A program made the translations under genes and the position numbers. Below, piece after piece: positions 27,199 to 35,085 of a stretch of 64,000 nt of DNA. Positions within the stretch are counted from its first letter, which is position 1, and every line of letters starts with the position of its first letter. The notes under the pieces are model-generated. The model saw only the letters and a list, made by a program, of their open reading frames with translations. It had not been told where the DNA came from and searched no databases. The stretch is from JBHFEI01 sp041928815 (GTDB taxonomy: Bacteria > Pseudomonadota > Alphaproteobacteria > Rhizobiales > Rhizobiaceae), in NCBI RefSeq assembly GCF_041928815.1, contig NZ_JBHFEI010000005.1, positions 274,515-338,514 on the forward strand. The letters run 5' to 3'.

Positions 27199-28142
27199 GC
27201 GAGGCTCCAGTCCGGCAGGTTGAGTGCCGTCGCCGGCCGGGTGCCGGCAAGGGCGCAGAGCACGTTGCGGGCGCTGCCGATGGCGACGCGGCGCAGCGCT
27301 TCGCCCGTTGCGCCGCCGAGATGCGGCGTGAAGATCACCCGGCCGGAGCGGGCGAGCGGCCCCTGCGGCGCGCCGTGGGAATAGACGTCGAGGCCGGCGG
27401 CGGCGACGCGGCCGTCCGCGATCGCCTCGGCGAGGGCCGCCTCGTCGACGAGACCGGCGCGGGCGGTGTTGACGAGCAGGGCACCGGGCTTCACCCGCGC
27501 CAGCGCCGCCGGGCCGATCAGGCCGCGGGTCTCGGGCCGGAGCGGCGTGTGCAGCGAGACGAGGTCGGCCGCCGCCAGTCCTTCCTCCAGCGAGAGGGCG
27601 CGTTCGAAACCGCCGAGATCGGCAACGCGCGGCGAATGGACGAGCACGCGCATGCCGAACGCGGCAGCGAGCATCTGCCCGAGGCCGGCCCCCGTCGCGC
27701 CCCAGCCGACGATCAGCGCGGTCTTGCCCGAAAGCTCGACGGTCCCGGCCCGCTCACGGAAACCGTGCTCGCCGGCCCGCTCCGCCCGGTCGGCCGCCGG
27801 AATGAGCCGGGCGGCGGCGAGCGCCAGACCGAGCGCCATTTCCGAAACCGAGCGGGCATTGGCCCCCGGCGTGTTGCAGACGAGGATGCCGCGCGCGCTG
27901 GCGGCCTCCTTGTCGACCGCGTCATGGCCGGCCCCGTGGACGACGACCACGCGCAGCCTGTCGGCGGCGGAAAAGGCGGCGGCGGAAAAGCCCGCGTCGC
28001 GCGTGATCGCGGCATCGCAGCCCGGCACGAGGCGCGCGACGGTGTCCATGTCGCTCGACGGACAGGAGACCGGCTCGACGCCGGCCTCGCGCAGAAGGGC
28101 TAGGCCGTCCGCATGGACCGGCTGGACGATCAGGCATTTCAT
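27195..28142 (-). CDS. NAD-dependent D-2-hydroxyacid dehydrogenase (PGDH-like)
   Basis: The 315-residue protein has the family layout: TPGANARSVSEMALGL, the Rossmann loop ALIVGWGATGAGLGQML, LLVNTARAGLVDEAALAEA with the catalytic Arg, a glutamate in the region of GLDVYSHGAPQG, and histidine in FTPHLGGATGEALRR. In this family the glutamate normally follows the DVY/F element; here the segment reads DVYSHGAPQ, and the usual DVFExEP glutamate is not obvious, so catalysis may differ. It is the second dehydrogenase of the cluster. GAGGAG lies upstream of the ATG. Confidence 0.82.
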   Translation of the reverse strand: MKCLIVQPVHADGLALLREAGVEPVSCPSSDMDTVARLVPGCDAAITRDAGFSAAAFSAADRLRVVVVHGAGHDAVDKEAASARGILVCNTPGANARSVSEMALGLALAAARLIPAADRAERAGEHGFRERAGTVELSGKTALIVGWGATGAGLGQMLAAAFGMRVLVHSPRVADLGGFERALSLEEGLAAADLVSLHTPLRPETRGLIGPAALARVKPGALLVNTARAGLVDEAALAEAIADGRVAAAGLDVYSHGAPQGPLARSGRVIFTPHLGGATGEALRRVAIGSARNVLCALAGTRPATALNLPDWSLA

Positions 28143-28152
28143 CCGAGGCTCC

Positions 28153-29088
28153 TCATGACGCGGCGAGGCTGTCGATCGCGTCGGCCAGCGCCTTGCGTTC
28201 CGCCAGAAGAAGCGCCTCGCCCTCGGCCTGATCGATCGCGGCGAAGCGGAGCCTTGCACCGGTGACCATCTGCGCCAGGCGCGGCAGGTCGACCGAGGCG
28301 ACCGTGGCGATCTTCGGATAGCCCCCGGTCGTCTGCCGGTCGGCCATCAGCACGATCGGGTTGCCGGAGCCGGGCACCTGGATCGAGCCCGCGAGCGTCG
28401 CGTCGGAGACGATGTCGTGCCCTTTCGCCGCGACGACCGGCGGCCCTTCGAGCACCGTGGCCATGCGGTCGCGGCGGGACGAGACGGCAAAGGCCTGGCG
28501 AAGGAAGACGGCCCAGCCGGCCGCGTCGAAATGATCCGCCTGGGGACCCGGGATCACCCGCACCGGCCCGCCGCTGCGGCGCCAGATCGCCGTCAGGCGC
28601 CGCGCCGGCCCGGGCGCTCCCTCCCCGAGCGGCAGCACGTCGCCGCCCGCGAGCACGCGCCCGTCGAGGCCGCCGACGGCGGTGCGCAGATGCGTCGCGC
28701 GGGCGCCGAGCACCGGCGGCGTGTCGATGCCCCCGGAAACCGCGACATAGCCCCAGACCGCGCCGCGCATCGCGCCGATCGAGAGAACCTCGCCCGGCGA
28801 CAGCCGATGGCTCTCCCAGCCCGGCACGGCACGCCCGTCGATGCGGATGTCGACGGCACCCCCGGTCACGGCGACCAGCACCGGCCTGTCGACCGAGAGG
28901 CGTCCGCCGATGACGGCGAATTCGAGGGCGGCGGCCGCGGGGCCGTTGCCGACCAGCGCATTGGCGATCGCGAAGGCGGAGGCGTCCATCGGACCGGAGC
29001 GGGAGACGCCGGACCGCAGCAGGCCGAGCCGGCCGCGATCCTGCACCGTCATCATCAGCCCGGGCTGGAGGAGAGTGAGCGCCGTCAT
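28153..29088 (-). CDS. pxpC: 5-oxoprolinase subunit PxpC (KipA-like allophanate hydrolase subunit 2)
   Basis: The 311-residue protein shows the AHS2 signature: LLQPGLMMTVQDRGRLGLLRSGVSRSGPMD, ANALVGNGPAAAALEF, RVIPGPQADHFD and LMADRQTTGGYPKIATVASVDLP. It completes the PxpABC 5-oxoprolinase, although it heads a separate minus-strand unit with a dehydrogenase and the M20 hydrolase. Ten bases separate it from the dehydrogenase start. I chose the ATG over an upstream TTG. Operator C lies about 175 bases upstream. Confidence 0.9.
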   Translation of the reverse strand: MTALTLLQPGLMMTVQDRGRLGLLRSGVSRSGPMDASAFAIANALVGNGPAAAALEFAVIGGRLSVDRPVLVAVTGGAVDIRIDGRAVPGWESHRLSPGEVLSIGAMRGAVWGYVAVSGGIDTPPVLGARATHLRTAVGGLDGRVLAGGDVLPLGEGAPGPARRLTAIWRRSGGPVRVIPGPQADHFDAAGWAVFLRQAFAVSSRRDRMATVLEGPPVVAAKGHDIVSDATLAGSIQVPGSGNPIVLMADRQTTGGYPKIATVASVDLPRLAQMVTGARLRFAAIDQAEGEALLLAERKALADAIDSLAAS

Positions 29089-29261
29089 TCCGGGCGTCCG
29101 GCGCAAGGTCGGCAGGAAAGGGAGGAAGCATCAGCGCGGGGCATGGCATTGTCCAGAGAAGGCATCGTCGCCTGAGCTTAACGTCGCAACCCCTCCCGCC
29201 CAAGCCTTGTCCGGCGTGCGGGCGTCACAAAAGACGGGACCCGGCCGTCTTCAGGCGATTT

Positions 29262-29275
29262 TCGGTATACCAGAT
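29262..29275 (-). promoter_or_regulatory. Putative GntR/FCD operator C upstream of pxpC
   Basis: TCGGTATACCAGAT is identical to 14 bases of operator A. It lies in the 249-base space between pxpC and the small minus-strand gene ending at 29338, so it probably controls the pxpC unit. A -10-like TATACC overlaps the palindrome on the minus strand, but I see no strong -35. Confidence 0.62.
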
Positions 29276-29337
29276 GTATCCCTGCAACAGGCGTGGAAGG
29301 CCGCCTGGAGAGCGATGGGACGATCGGGACAAGGGCG

Positions 29338-29499
29338 TCAGTGGACGCTCGGCTGCGGAAGCGCGTCGCAGAGGATGCGATGGGCATCCGTCAGCGCGCC
29401 GACGAGGATGTCGGTCAGCGCATCGGCGTCGTTTTCCTCGAGGTAGAGCGCCAGCAGGCTCTCGTGAAGGCCGGCCTGCGGCTCGAATTCATTCGACAT
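29338..29499 (-). CDS. Small hypothetical acidic protein, 53 residues
   Basis: This frame reads MSNEFEPQAGLHESLLALYL, then EENDADALTDILVGALTDAHR, then a short tail ending QPSVH, with no transmembrane segment and a net acidic, helical character. Codon usage (third-position G/C) is like that of its neighbours, and it ends upstream of operator C. GAAGAG precedes the ATG closely. I do not recognise the family. It could be a real small protein; a chance frame in GC-rich DNA cannot be excluded. Confidence 0.45.
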   Translation of the reverse strand: MSNEFEPQAGLHESLLALYLEENDADALTDILVGALTDAHRILCDALPQPSVH

Positions 29500-29818
29500 C
29501 TCTTCGTCCCGTCGCGGCCGGCTTGCATTCCGGCAGGATCCGCAGGCTAGGCGCGACGGCTTGCGCCGGGCTGGACGGCGCAGGGCGCAACGGGGCAGTC
29601 GGGCGGAACCGAGGGCAAGGACCCCGGCGCCGCCGATTCGGGATCGGGTACGGCATGGGGCAGGGCTTAAGGAGACCGGGCGCCGAGATCAAGCGCGCTC
29701 CGGACGCGGGAACGTCGGGCGGCCCGATTGTTTGCGCCTGTGTGGCGAAATCCGCTTGCGGCACGGCCGGCCGGGGCCTAAACCTCTGGAATTGCAGGAG
29801 CGAAAGGGCGGGCGCGGC
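29500..29818. other. Intergenic stretch between the small gene and marR
   Basis: No credible coding frame is seen in these 319 bases: the open frames are GC-driven and lack family features. An imperfect repeat around 29728-29750 (GTTTGCGC ... GCGAAA) and a moderately AT-rich piece could hold the marR promoter, but I cannot assign boxes confidently. Confidence 0.4.
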
Positions 29819-30274
29819 GTGACGGAGCAAGCGGCGGGCGAGGAGCGCGACAGGACGAGGATCGAGGAGTACCGGCTCCTCGAGCAGGTCGGATACCATT
29901 TGCGCCTCGCCAACCAGCGCTATGTCGGCATCTTCACCAGCATGATCGGCGACCGGCTGACGACGACGCAATGGGCGGCGCTGATCAAGCTCTACGAGGT
30001 GCAGCCCTGTTCGCAGAACAAGCTCGGCCGCGAGATCGCGCTCGATGTCGCCACCATCAAGGGCGTGGTCGATCGCCTCGTGCTACGCGGCTATGTGCGG
30101 GCCGAGCCCGACGAGACGGACGGGCGCCGCCGTGTCCTCTCCGTCACCCCCGAGGGCGTCGCGGCGATCCGCCGCAACCTCGGACCCGCTTTCGCCATCA
30201 CCGAAAAGGCGCTGGAGCCGCTGACGCCGGCCGAGCAGATGATGCTCTACGAACTCTTGCAGAAGATCAGCTGA
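29819..30274 (+). CDS. MarR-family transcriptional regulator
   Basis: The 151-residue protein has the MarR winged-helix outline: LTTTQWAALIKLYEVQPCSQNKLGREIALDVATIKGVVDRLVLRGYVRAEPDETDGRRRVLSVTPEG, with the wing DETDGRRR. MarR regulators usually repress neighbouring genes and release DNA on binding a small molecule. It sits tail to tail with the importer operon and may bind the 20-base palindrome before the binding-protein gene. The start is GTG (VTEQAAGEE); no ATG is available nearby. Its stop shares the palindrome TCAGCTGA with the livF stop. Confidence 0.88.
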   Translation: MTEQAAGEERDRTRIEEYRLLEQVGYHLRLANQRYVGIFTSMIGDRLTTTQWAALIKLYEVQPCSQNKLGREIALDVATIKGVVDRLVLRGYVRAEPDETDGRRRVLSVTPEGVAAIRRNLGPAFAITEKALEPLTPAEQMMLYELLQKIS

Positions 30275-30965
30275 TCCCGACATAGCGCGACAGGAGCGAC
30301 GGATCGGCGCCGAGCGCCGAGGCCGGAAGACTTGCCCGCGTCCGGCCGTTTTCAAGGAAGGTCACGCGGTCGGCGACGGACAGCACCGCATCGACCCGCT
30401 GCTCGACGAGCAGGATCGCCTTTCCCCCGCCGCGCAGCGTTTCGATCGCTTGGCGGATCGTCGAAATCATCGACGGCATCAGCCCTTCGGTCGGCTCGTC
30501 GAGCAGGATCAGCGACGGTTCGAGGCAGAGCGCACGCGCCATGGCGAGCATCTGCTGCTCGCCGCCGGAGAGCGTGCCGGACACCTGGCCCAGCCGTTCG
30601 CCAAGCCTCGGAAAGAGGGCGAGCGCAGCCTCCAGCGCCGCCCGCGGCCGCCGCCGCGCCATCAGGCCGATCTCGAGGTTTTCCCGCACCGTCAGTTCGG
30701 AAAAGAGGCGGCGACCCTGCGGCACATAGCCGATGCCGAGGCGCGGCACCGCATGGGCCGGCAGCGCCGTCAATTCCTGCCCTTCGAACAGGATGCTGCC
30801 CGAGCGCGCCCGCATCAGCCCCATGACGGCGCGCAGCAGCGTCGTCTTGCCGGCGCCGTTGCGGCCGAGAAGGCAATGCACCTCGCCGGCCGCGACCGTC
30901 AGCGACACGTCCCTCAGCGTCGGGCTCGCGCCATGGTCGACGTCCAGTCCGGCAATGGTCAGCAT
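30267..30965 (-). CDS. livF: Branched-chain amino-acid/amide ABC transporter ATPase LivF-like
   Basis: The 232-residue product has Walker A GRNGAGKTTLL, the family-specific GIGYVPQGRRLFSELTV, signature LSGGEQQMLAMARAL, and Walker B LILLDEPTEGLMP. It is the second ATPase of a LivFG pair. GGAGG lies six bases before the ATG at 30965; a GTG at 30971 overlapping the livG stop is an alternative start. The substrate is not certain: Liv-type systems also carry amides, urea and aromatic acids. Confidence 0.92.
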   Translation of the reverse strand: MLTIAGLDVDHGASPTLRDVSLTVAAGEVHCLLGRNGAGKTTLLRAVMGLMRARSGSILFEGQELTALPAHAVPRLGIGYVPQGRRLFSELTVRENLEIGLMARRRPRAALEAALALFPRLGERLGQVSGTLSGGEQQMLAMARALCLEPSLILLDEPTEGLMPSMISTIRQAIETLRGGGKAILLVEQRVDAVLSVADRVTFLENGRTRASLPASALGADPSLLSRYVGIS

Positions 30966-30967
30966 GG

Positions 30968-31711
30968 TCACCCTCCGAGATAGGCCGCCTGCACGGCGGC
31001 GTCGGCGCGGATCTCGGCCGGCGTGCCGCTGGCGAGAACCCGGCCGCCGTCGAGCACGGTGATGCGGTCGGCGAGCCGCATGACGACCGGCATGTTGTGT
31101 TCGATGAGGAGCACGGTGGCATCGCGCGCGATTTCGCGGACGAGGACGCAGAAGGCCTCGATCTCGCCGTCGGCAAGCCCCTGGGTCGGCTCGTCGAGGA
31201 TCAGGAGCCTCGGCTCGAGCGCGAGCCCCATCGCCACCTCGAGCAGGCGCTGGTGGCCATAGGACAGGGCGCCCGCCGGGGTGGCGGCGCGCTCCGACAG
31301 GCCGACGCGTGCCAGCGCCGCGCCCGCCCGCGCGGTGACCGTCGCCTCCGGCACACGGCCGAGAAGGCCGTTTTTCCGGGAAAGGGCGCTCTGCGCCGCA
31401 AGGGCTGCGTTCTCCAGGACGGTGAGGCGCGGATAGATGCTGGTGATCTGGAACGTATAGGCGATGCCCGCGGCGACGCGCCGGTGCGCCGGCTCGGTGG
31501 TGATGTCCCGGCCAAGGAAGGTGACGGTGCCGGCGTCGGGCGCGATGCGGCCCGACAGAAGCGAGACGAAGGTGGTCTTGCCGGCGCCGTTCGGGCCGAT
31601 CAGGGCGCGGATCTCCCCTTGGGCAAGGTCGAAATCGACGGCGTCGACCGCCGTCAGCCCGCCGAAGCGGCGCGTCAGCCCGCGTGTCGACAGGAGTGTC
31701 ACGGCAGCCAT
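30968..31711 (-). CDS. livG: Branched-chain amino-acid/amide ABC transporter ATPase LivG-like
   Basis: The 247-residue product contains Walker A GPNGAGKTTFVSLLSG, the LivG-type Q-loop region GIAYTFQITSIYPRLTVLENAAL, LSYGHQRLLEVAMGLA as the signature (with Y in place of the usual G), and LLILDEPTQGLADGE. Together with LivF it powers the LivHM channel. It overlaps the livM reading frame by 13 bases. The C-terminal VLASGTPAEIRADAAVQAAYLGG is normal for the family. Confidence 0.92.
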   Translation of the reverse strand: MAAVTLLSTRGLTRRFGGLTAVDAVDFDLAQGEIRALIGPNGAGKTTFVSLLSGRIAPDAGTVTFLGRDITTEPAHRRVAAGIAYTFQITSIYPRLTVLENAALAAQSALSRKNGLLGRVPEATVTARAGAALARVGLSERAATPAGALSYGHQRLLEVAMGLALEPRLLILDEPTQGLADGEIEAFCVLVREIARDATVLLIEHNMPVVMRLADRITVLDGGRVLASGTPAEIRADAAVQAAYLGG

Positions 31712-32649
31712 GGCAGCCACCTTTCCCGGACCGTCCCGAGCAGGCCCTTCGGGAAGAAGAGGACGAGCGCGACCAGCACCACGCCGGTCACCAGGAGGTA
31801 GGCGCTGGTATGGGCGCTGATCAGGTCGACGAGGTAGAACATCACCAGCGTGCCGACAAGCGGACCCAGCACCGTGCCGGCCCCGCCGAGCAGCGTGTGC
31901 AGCAGCGCGTCGATCGAATAGGAGATCGCGGCGAAGGACGAGCCGACATAGGCAAAGAGGAGCGCGTAGGCGGCACCCGCCGTCGCCGAGATCGTGCCGG
32001 AGAGCACCAGCGCCCTGAGCTTCAGCCGGAACGTGTCGTAGCCGAGCATCAGCGTGCGCGGCTCGTTCTCGCGGATCGCCACCAGCGGCCGGCCGGAGGG
32101 TCCCTTCACGATGGCGAGCACCACCGCCATGGTCAGCGCGAGCAGCAGGAGCGCGAGATTGTAGCGCAGCGCCGGATCGGTGAGGTCGAAACGATGGCCG
32201 GCAAGCGTGAAGGCACGGGCGGCGGCGGGCATGACCAGCCCCTCGTCTCCCCGCGTGTAGTTGGTGAAGTAGAGCGTCGAGAGATAGGCGACCTGCGCGA
32301 ACATCATGGTGACGATCATGAAGGCGACGCCGCTGGTGCGCAGCGCGACGAGGCCGATGACGAGCGACAGCGCGGCACCGGCGGCGATGCCGGCGAGGAA
32401 GGCCGCCGGCACGCTCCAGCCGAGATGATAGGCCGAAAGCCCGGCGCCGTAGAGGCCGGCGGCGAAGAACATCGCATGGCCGAGGCTGAGCAGCCCGGTA
32501 TAGCCGAACAGCAGGTTGTAGCCCATGGCGAAGGTGGCGAGCACCATGATCCGCGTCAGGGCGAGTTGGTGATAGGCCGGCAGCACGAATTGCAGCGCGA
32601 AGAGCAGGAGAAGCACGCCGGCATGGAGGAGAAGGACCTTGAGCCTCAT
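31699..32649 (-). CDS. livM: Branched-chain amino-acid/amide ABC transporter permease LivM-like
   Basis: The 316-residue inner-membrane protein has eight to nine hydrophobic helices and the LivM motifs GYNLLFGYTGLLSLGHAMFFAAGLYGAGL and RENEPRTLMLGYDTFRLKLRALVLSG, the latter being the ATPase-contact loop. It ends with FFPKGLLGTVRERW. The ATG overlaps the livH stop in ATGA, so the permeases are co-translated. Confidence 0.92.
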   Translation of the reverse strand: MRLKVLLLHAGVLLLLFALQFVLPAYHQLALTRIMVLATFAMGYNLLFGYTGLLSLGHAMFFAAGLYGAGLSAYHLGWSVPAAFLAGIAAGAALSLVIGLVALRTSGVAFMIVTMMFAQVAYLSTLYFTNYTRGDEGLVMPAAARAFTLAGHRFDLTDPALRYNLALLLLALTMAVVLAIVKGPSGRPLVAIRENEPRTLMLGYDTFRLKLRALVLSGTISATAGAAYALLFAYVGSSFAAISYSIDALLHTLLGGAGTVLGPLVGTLVMFYLVDLISAHTSAYLLVTGVVLVALVLFFPKGLLGTVRERWLPWLP

Positions 32650-33527
32650 CGCGCCTTCACTCCGAAGAGCCCCTCCGGCTTGAACACCAGCACAAGGGCG
32701 ACGGCGAGCGTCGAGATCATCTTGGCGAGCGTCGGCGAGAAGAACACCGAGACGATGCCGTCGGAAAGGCCGATGACGAGGGCCGCGATCACCGTGCCGC
32801 GGATGCTGCCGAGCCCGCCGATGATGACGACGATGAAGGAGAGCAGCAGCGGATCGAGCCCCATCAGGTAATGCGCCTGCCGGATCGGCACGATCAGCAC
32901 GGCGGCGACGGCCGCCAGCATGGCGCCGGCGGCGAACACCCCGGCATAGACGCGGCCGACCGGGATGGCGAAGGCCTCCGCCGTCTCGCGGTCGAACTGG
33001 GTGGCGCGCATCAGGAGGCCGATGCGCGTGCGCGTCAGCACGAACCAGAACAGGCCGACAAGCGCGAAGGCGGCGGCGATGACGAAGAGATTGTAGCCGG
33101 AATAGCCGAACCAGGGGAGCTGGACGCGAAGGGAAAAGGGCGCCTGCACCGGGCGCGCATCCGGGCCGAACAGGATCAGCACGCTCTGCTGGAGGATATA
33201 GAGCATGCCGATGGTCGCGACGATGGTCGCTTCCGGATCGTAGTTCAGCCGGCGCAGGACCGCGCGCTCGGCAAGGAGGGCGAGGGCGCCGACGACGAGC
33301 GGCGCGACGAGGAGCGCGGCGGCGAAGCCGAGCGCCGGATGGCCGGGAAATTCCGCCGCCACGAACCAGGCGACGACGGCGCCGAGCATGTAGAATTCGC
33401 CATGGGCGACATTGACGACACGCATGACGCCGAAGACGAGGCTCAGGCCCAGCGCCGTCAGCATCAGCACGGCCGCCTGCACCAGCCCTTCCAGCGTGGC
33501 GAGGAGCAAGTATGGGCCGAAGGCCAC
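32646..33527 (-). CDS. livH: Branched-chain amino-acid/amide ABC transporter permease LivH-like
   Basis: The 293-residue polytopic membrane protein carries the LivH signature VFGVMRVVNVAHGEFYMLGA, the cytoplasmic loop MRATQFDRETAEAFAIPVGRVYAGVFAAGA, and the VIIGGLGSIRGTVIAAL element. The start is GTG with AGGAG seven bases upstream. It follows the binding-protein gene after a 244-base spacer containing a strong hairpin, so the binding protein can be made in excess. Confidence 0.92.
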   Translation of the reverse strand: MAFGPYLLLATLEGLVQAAVLMLTALGLSLVFGVMRVVNVAHGEFYMLGAVVAWFVAAEFPGHPALGFAAALLVAPLVVGALALLAERAVLRRLNYDPEATIVATIGMLYILQQSVLILFGPDARPVQAPFSLRVQLPWFGYSGYNLFVIAAAFALVGLFWFVLTRTRIGLLMRATQFDRETAEAFAIPVGRVYAGVFAAGAMLAAVAAVLIVPIRQAHYLMGLDPLLLSFIVVIIGGLGSIRGTVIAALVIGLSDGIVSVFFSPTLAKMISTLAVALVLVFKPEGLFGVKAR

Positions 33528-33734
33528 GTCCGGTCTCCTGTGGCAATGTGCCCGGCGGGCGGTTGAAGCGAGCGCATATCAGGCCGGCGCAGGGTCGCCC
33601 CGGCGGACAGCGCCCTCGGAAACGAGAAGGTAGGGCACATCCGGCGAAAATGAAATCGCCGGCGCCGGCGGATCGCGGCGCCGTGACGGCGCGTCGGACG
33701 GTTTCGCCCGTGCCCGACAGCGCGCGTCTCCGGC

Positions 33735-33761
33735 TCCGGCCGGAGCGGCATCCCGGCCGGA
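33735..33761 (-). other. Hairpin between the binding-protein gene and livH
   Basis: Two CCGGCCGG arms (33736-33743 and 33753-33760), extended by one T-A pair, flank a nine-base loop just after the binding-protein stop. It lacks a U-run. Such hairpins commonly protect the upstream binding-protein message and lower expression of downstream permease genes. Confidence 0.45.
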
Positions 33762-33771
33762 ACGCCCTCCG

Positions 33772-35085
33772 TCAGAGCGGCATCGTCGTGTAGTCGGCGG
33801 TCACCTCGTAAAGGCCGTCCTCGATCGCCGTCCTGTGGACCACGTCGAGCCGGCCGTCGACGACCTTGGAAATGTACTGGTGGCCGTAGCACTGGTGGTT
33901 CCGGCCGTTGAAGAGCTTGTCGCCTTGGGGATGCGCCCGTCCCTCGTCGAAGCGGGTCAGCGATTCCATCGCCTCGACGAAGCCCTGCTTGTCCTTCGCC
34001 GTCTGGCCGGAATAGCCGCTGAGCTCCATCGCCTGCTTGATGACGAACAGCGTCTCCCAGCAGCCGAACATGTGGGCATAGGTGGAGATGTCCTTCGGAT
34101 CCGCCGTGCTCGCGCCGTTGTCGTCGACGCCGATGGCGGCGCGGTAGAATTTGTCGTGCTCGGTCTGGTCCTTCTGGGCGTAGCGCGGCATGCCCTCCCA
34201 GAAATAGGTGCCTTCGAGGAATTCGAGCTGGGGGGTGACGAGGTCGACCGCCTCGAGACTGTCGATGAAGCCGAAGATCTGCGGCCGGTTGGCGCCGTAG
34301 AACTGGCCGAGTTCCTGCACGAAGGTCAGCACCGCCGGCCCGACCATGACGTGGTAGAGCACCTCGGTCTCCGCCGGGATCTGCGGGAAATAGCGGGTGA
34401 AGGAGGATTCCGTCGGCGGGATGGCGATCAGCGCCAGCACCTCGCCGCCCTGGGCCTTGATGGCTTCAGAGAAATAGTCGCGATGGTCATGGCCGAAGGC
34501 GTAGTCCGGGAAGATCATCGTGACCTTCTTGCCGAGAGTGCCGGCGATCCACGGCGCCATCGACATGACCTGCGAGCGCACGTCGGTGATGCCCGGCTGG
34601 AAGCAGTAGCGGTTGAGCGCGCCGGAGGCGACGTGATAGCCCTCGGATACGACGACATAGGGCATCTTCAGTTCGCCCGCGCGCGGCGCCGAGCCGGTGA
34701 CGACGTGGGAAAAGAGCGTGCCGTAGGTCACGTCGACCTTGTGCTGGGTGGCGAATTTCTCCACCACCTCGGCGCCGCGCCGGGGGTCCGTGCCGTCGTC
34801 CTCGACGACGATCTCGACCGGACGGCCGTTGATGCCGCCTTCCTCGTTGATGCGCTTCACCGCCGCCGCCGTCACGCGGTCGTACCAGCGGCCATAGGAG
34901 GCGCCGATGCCGGTGCGGTGCAGCTGCAGGCCGATGCGGATCGGCGCGGAGGTCTGCGCCTGGCTGTAGCGGACGAAGCCGGGAGCCGCGCCGGCAACAA
35001 GCCCCGCGCCCGCCGCAGCCCCCATGCCGATGAGCGTCGAACGCCGCGTCAGGCCCCTTGCCGGGGTGATGATCCGTGTCGTCAT
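33772..35085 (-). CDS. Liv/amide-type periplasmic substrate-binding protein
   Basis: The 437-residue protein starts with a twin-arginine-like leader (MTTRIITPARGLTRRSTLIGMGAAAGAGLVAGAAPG) and has a periplasmic-binding fold I with IRIGLQLHRTGIGASYGRWYDRVTAAAVKRINEEGGINGRPVEIVVEDDGTDPRRGAEVVEKF. It differs from strict LivJ and is closer to amide/urea-type binding proteins; the ligand is unknown. GGAAGG precedes the ATG. It is the first gene of the importer operon, and a 20-base perfect inverted repeat lies about 50 bases upstream. Confidence 0.88.
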   Translation of the reverse strand: MTTRIITPARGLTRRSTLIGMGAAAGAGLVAGAAPGFVRYSQAQTSAPIRIGLQLHRTGIGASYGRWYDRVTAAAVKRINEEGGINGRPVEIVVEDDGTDPRRGAEVVEKFATQHKVDVTYGTLFSHVVTGSAPRAGELKMPYVVVSEGYHVASGALNRYCFQPGITDVRSQVMSMAPWIAGTLGKKVTMIFPDYAFGHDHRDYFSEAIKAQGGEVLALIAIPPTESSFTRYFPQIPAETEVLYHVMVGPAVLTFVQELGQFYGANRPQIFGFIDSLEAVDLVTPQLEFLEGTYFWEGMPRYAQKDQTEHDKFYRAAIGVDDNGASTADPKDISTYAHMFGCWETLFVIKQAMELSGYSGQTAKDKQGFVEAMESLTRFDEGRAHPQGDKLFNGRNHQCYGHQYISKVVDGRLDVVHRTAIEDGLYEVTADYTTMPL

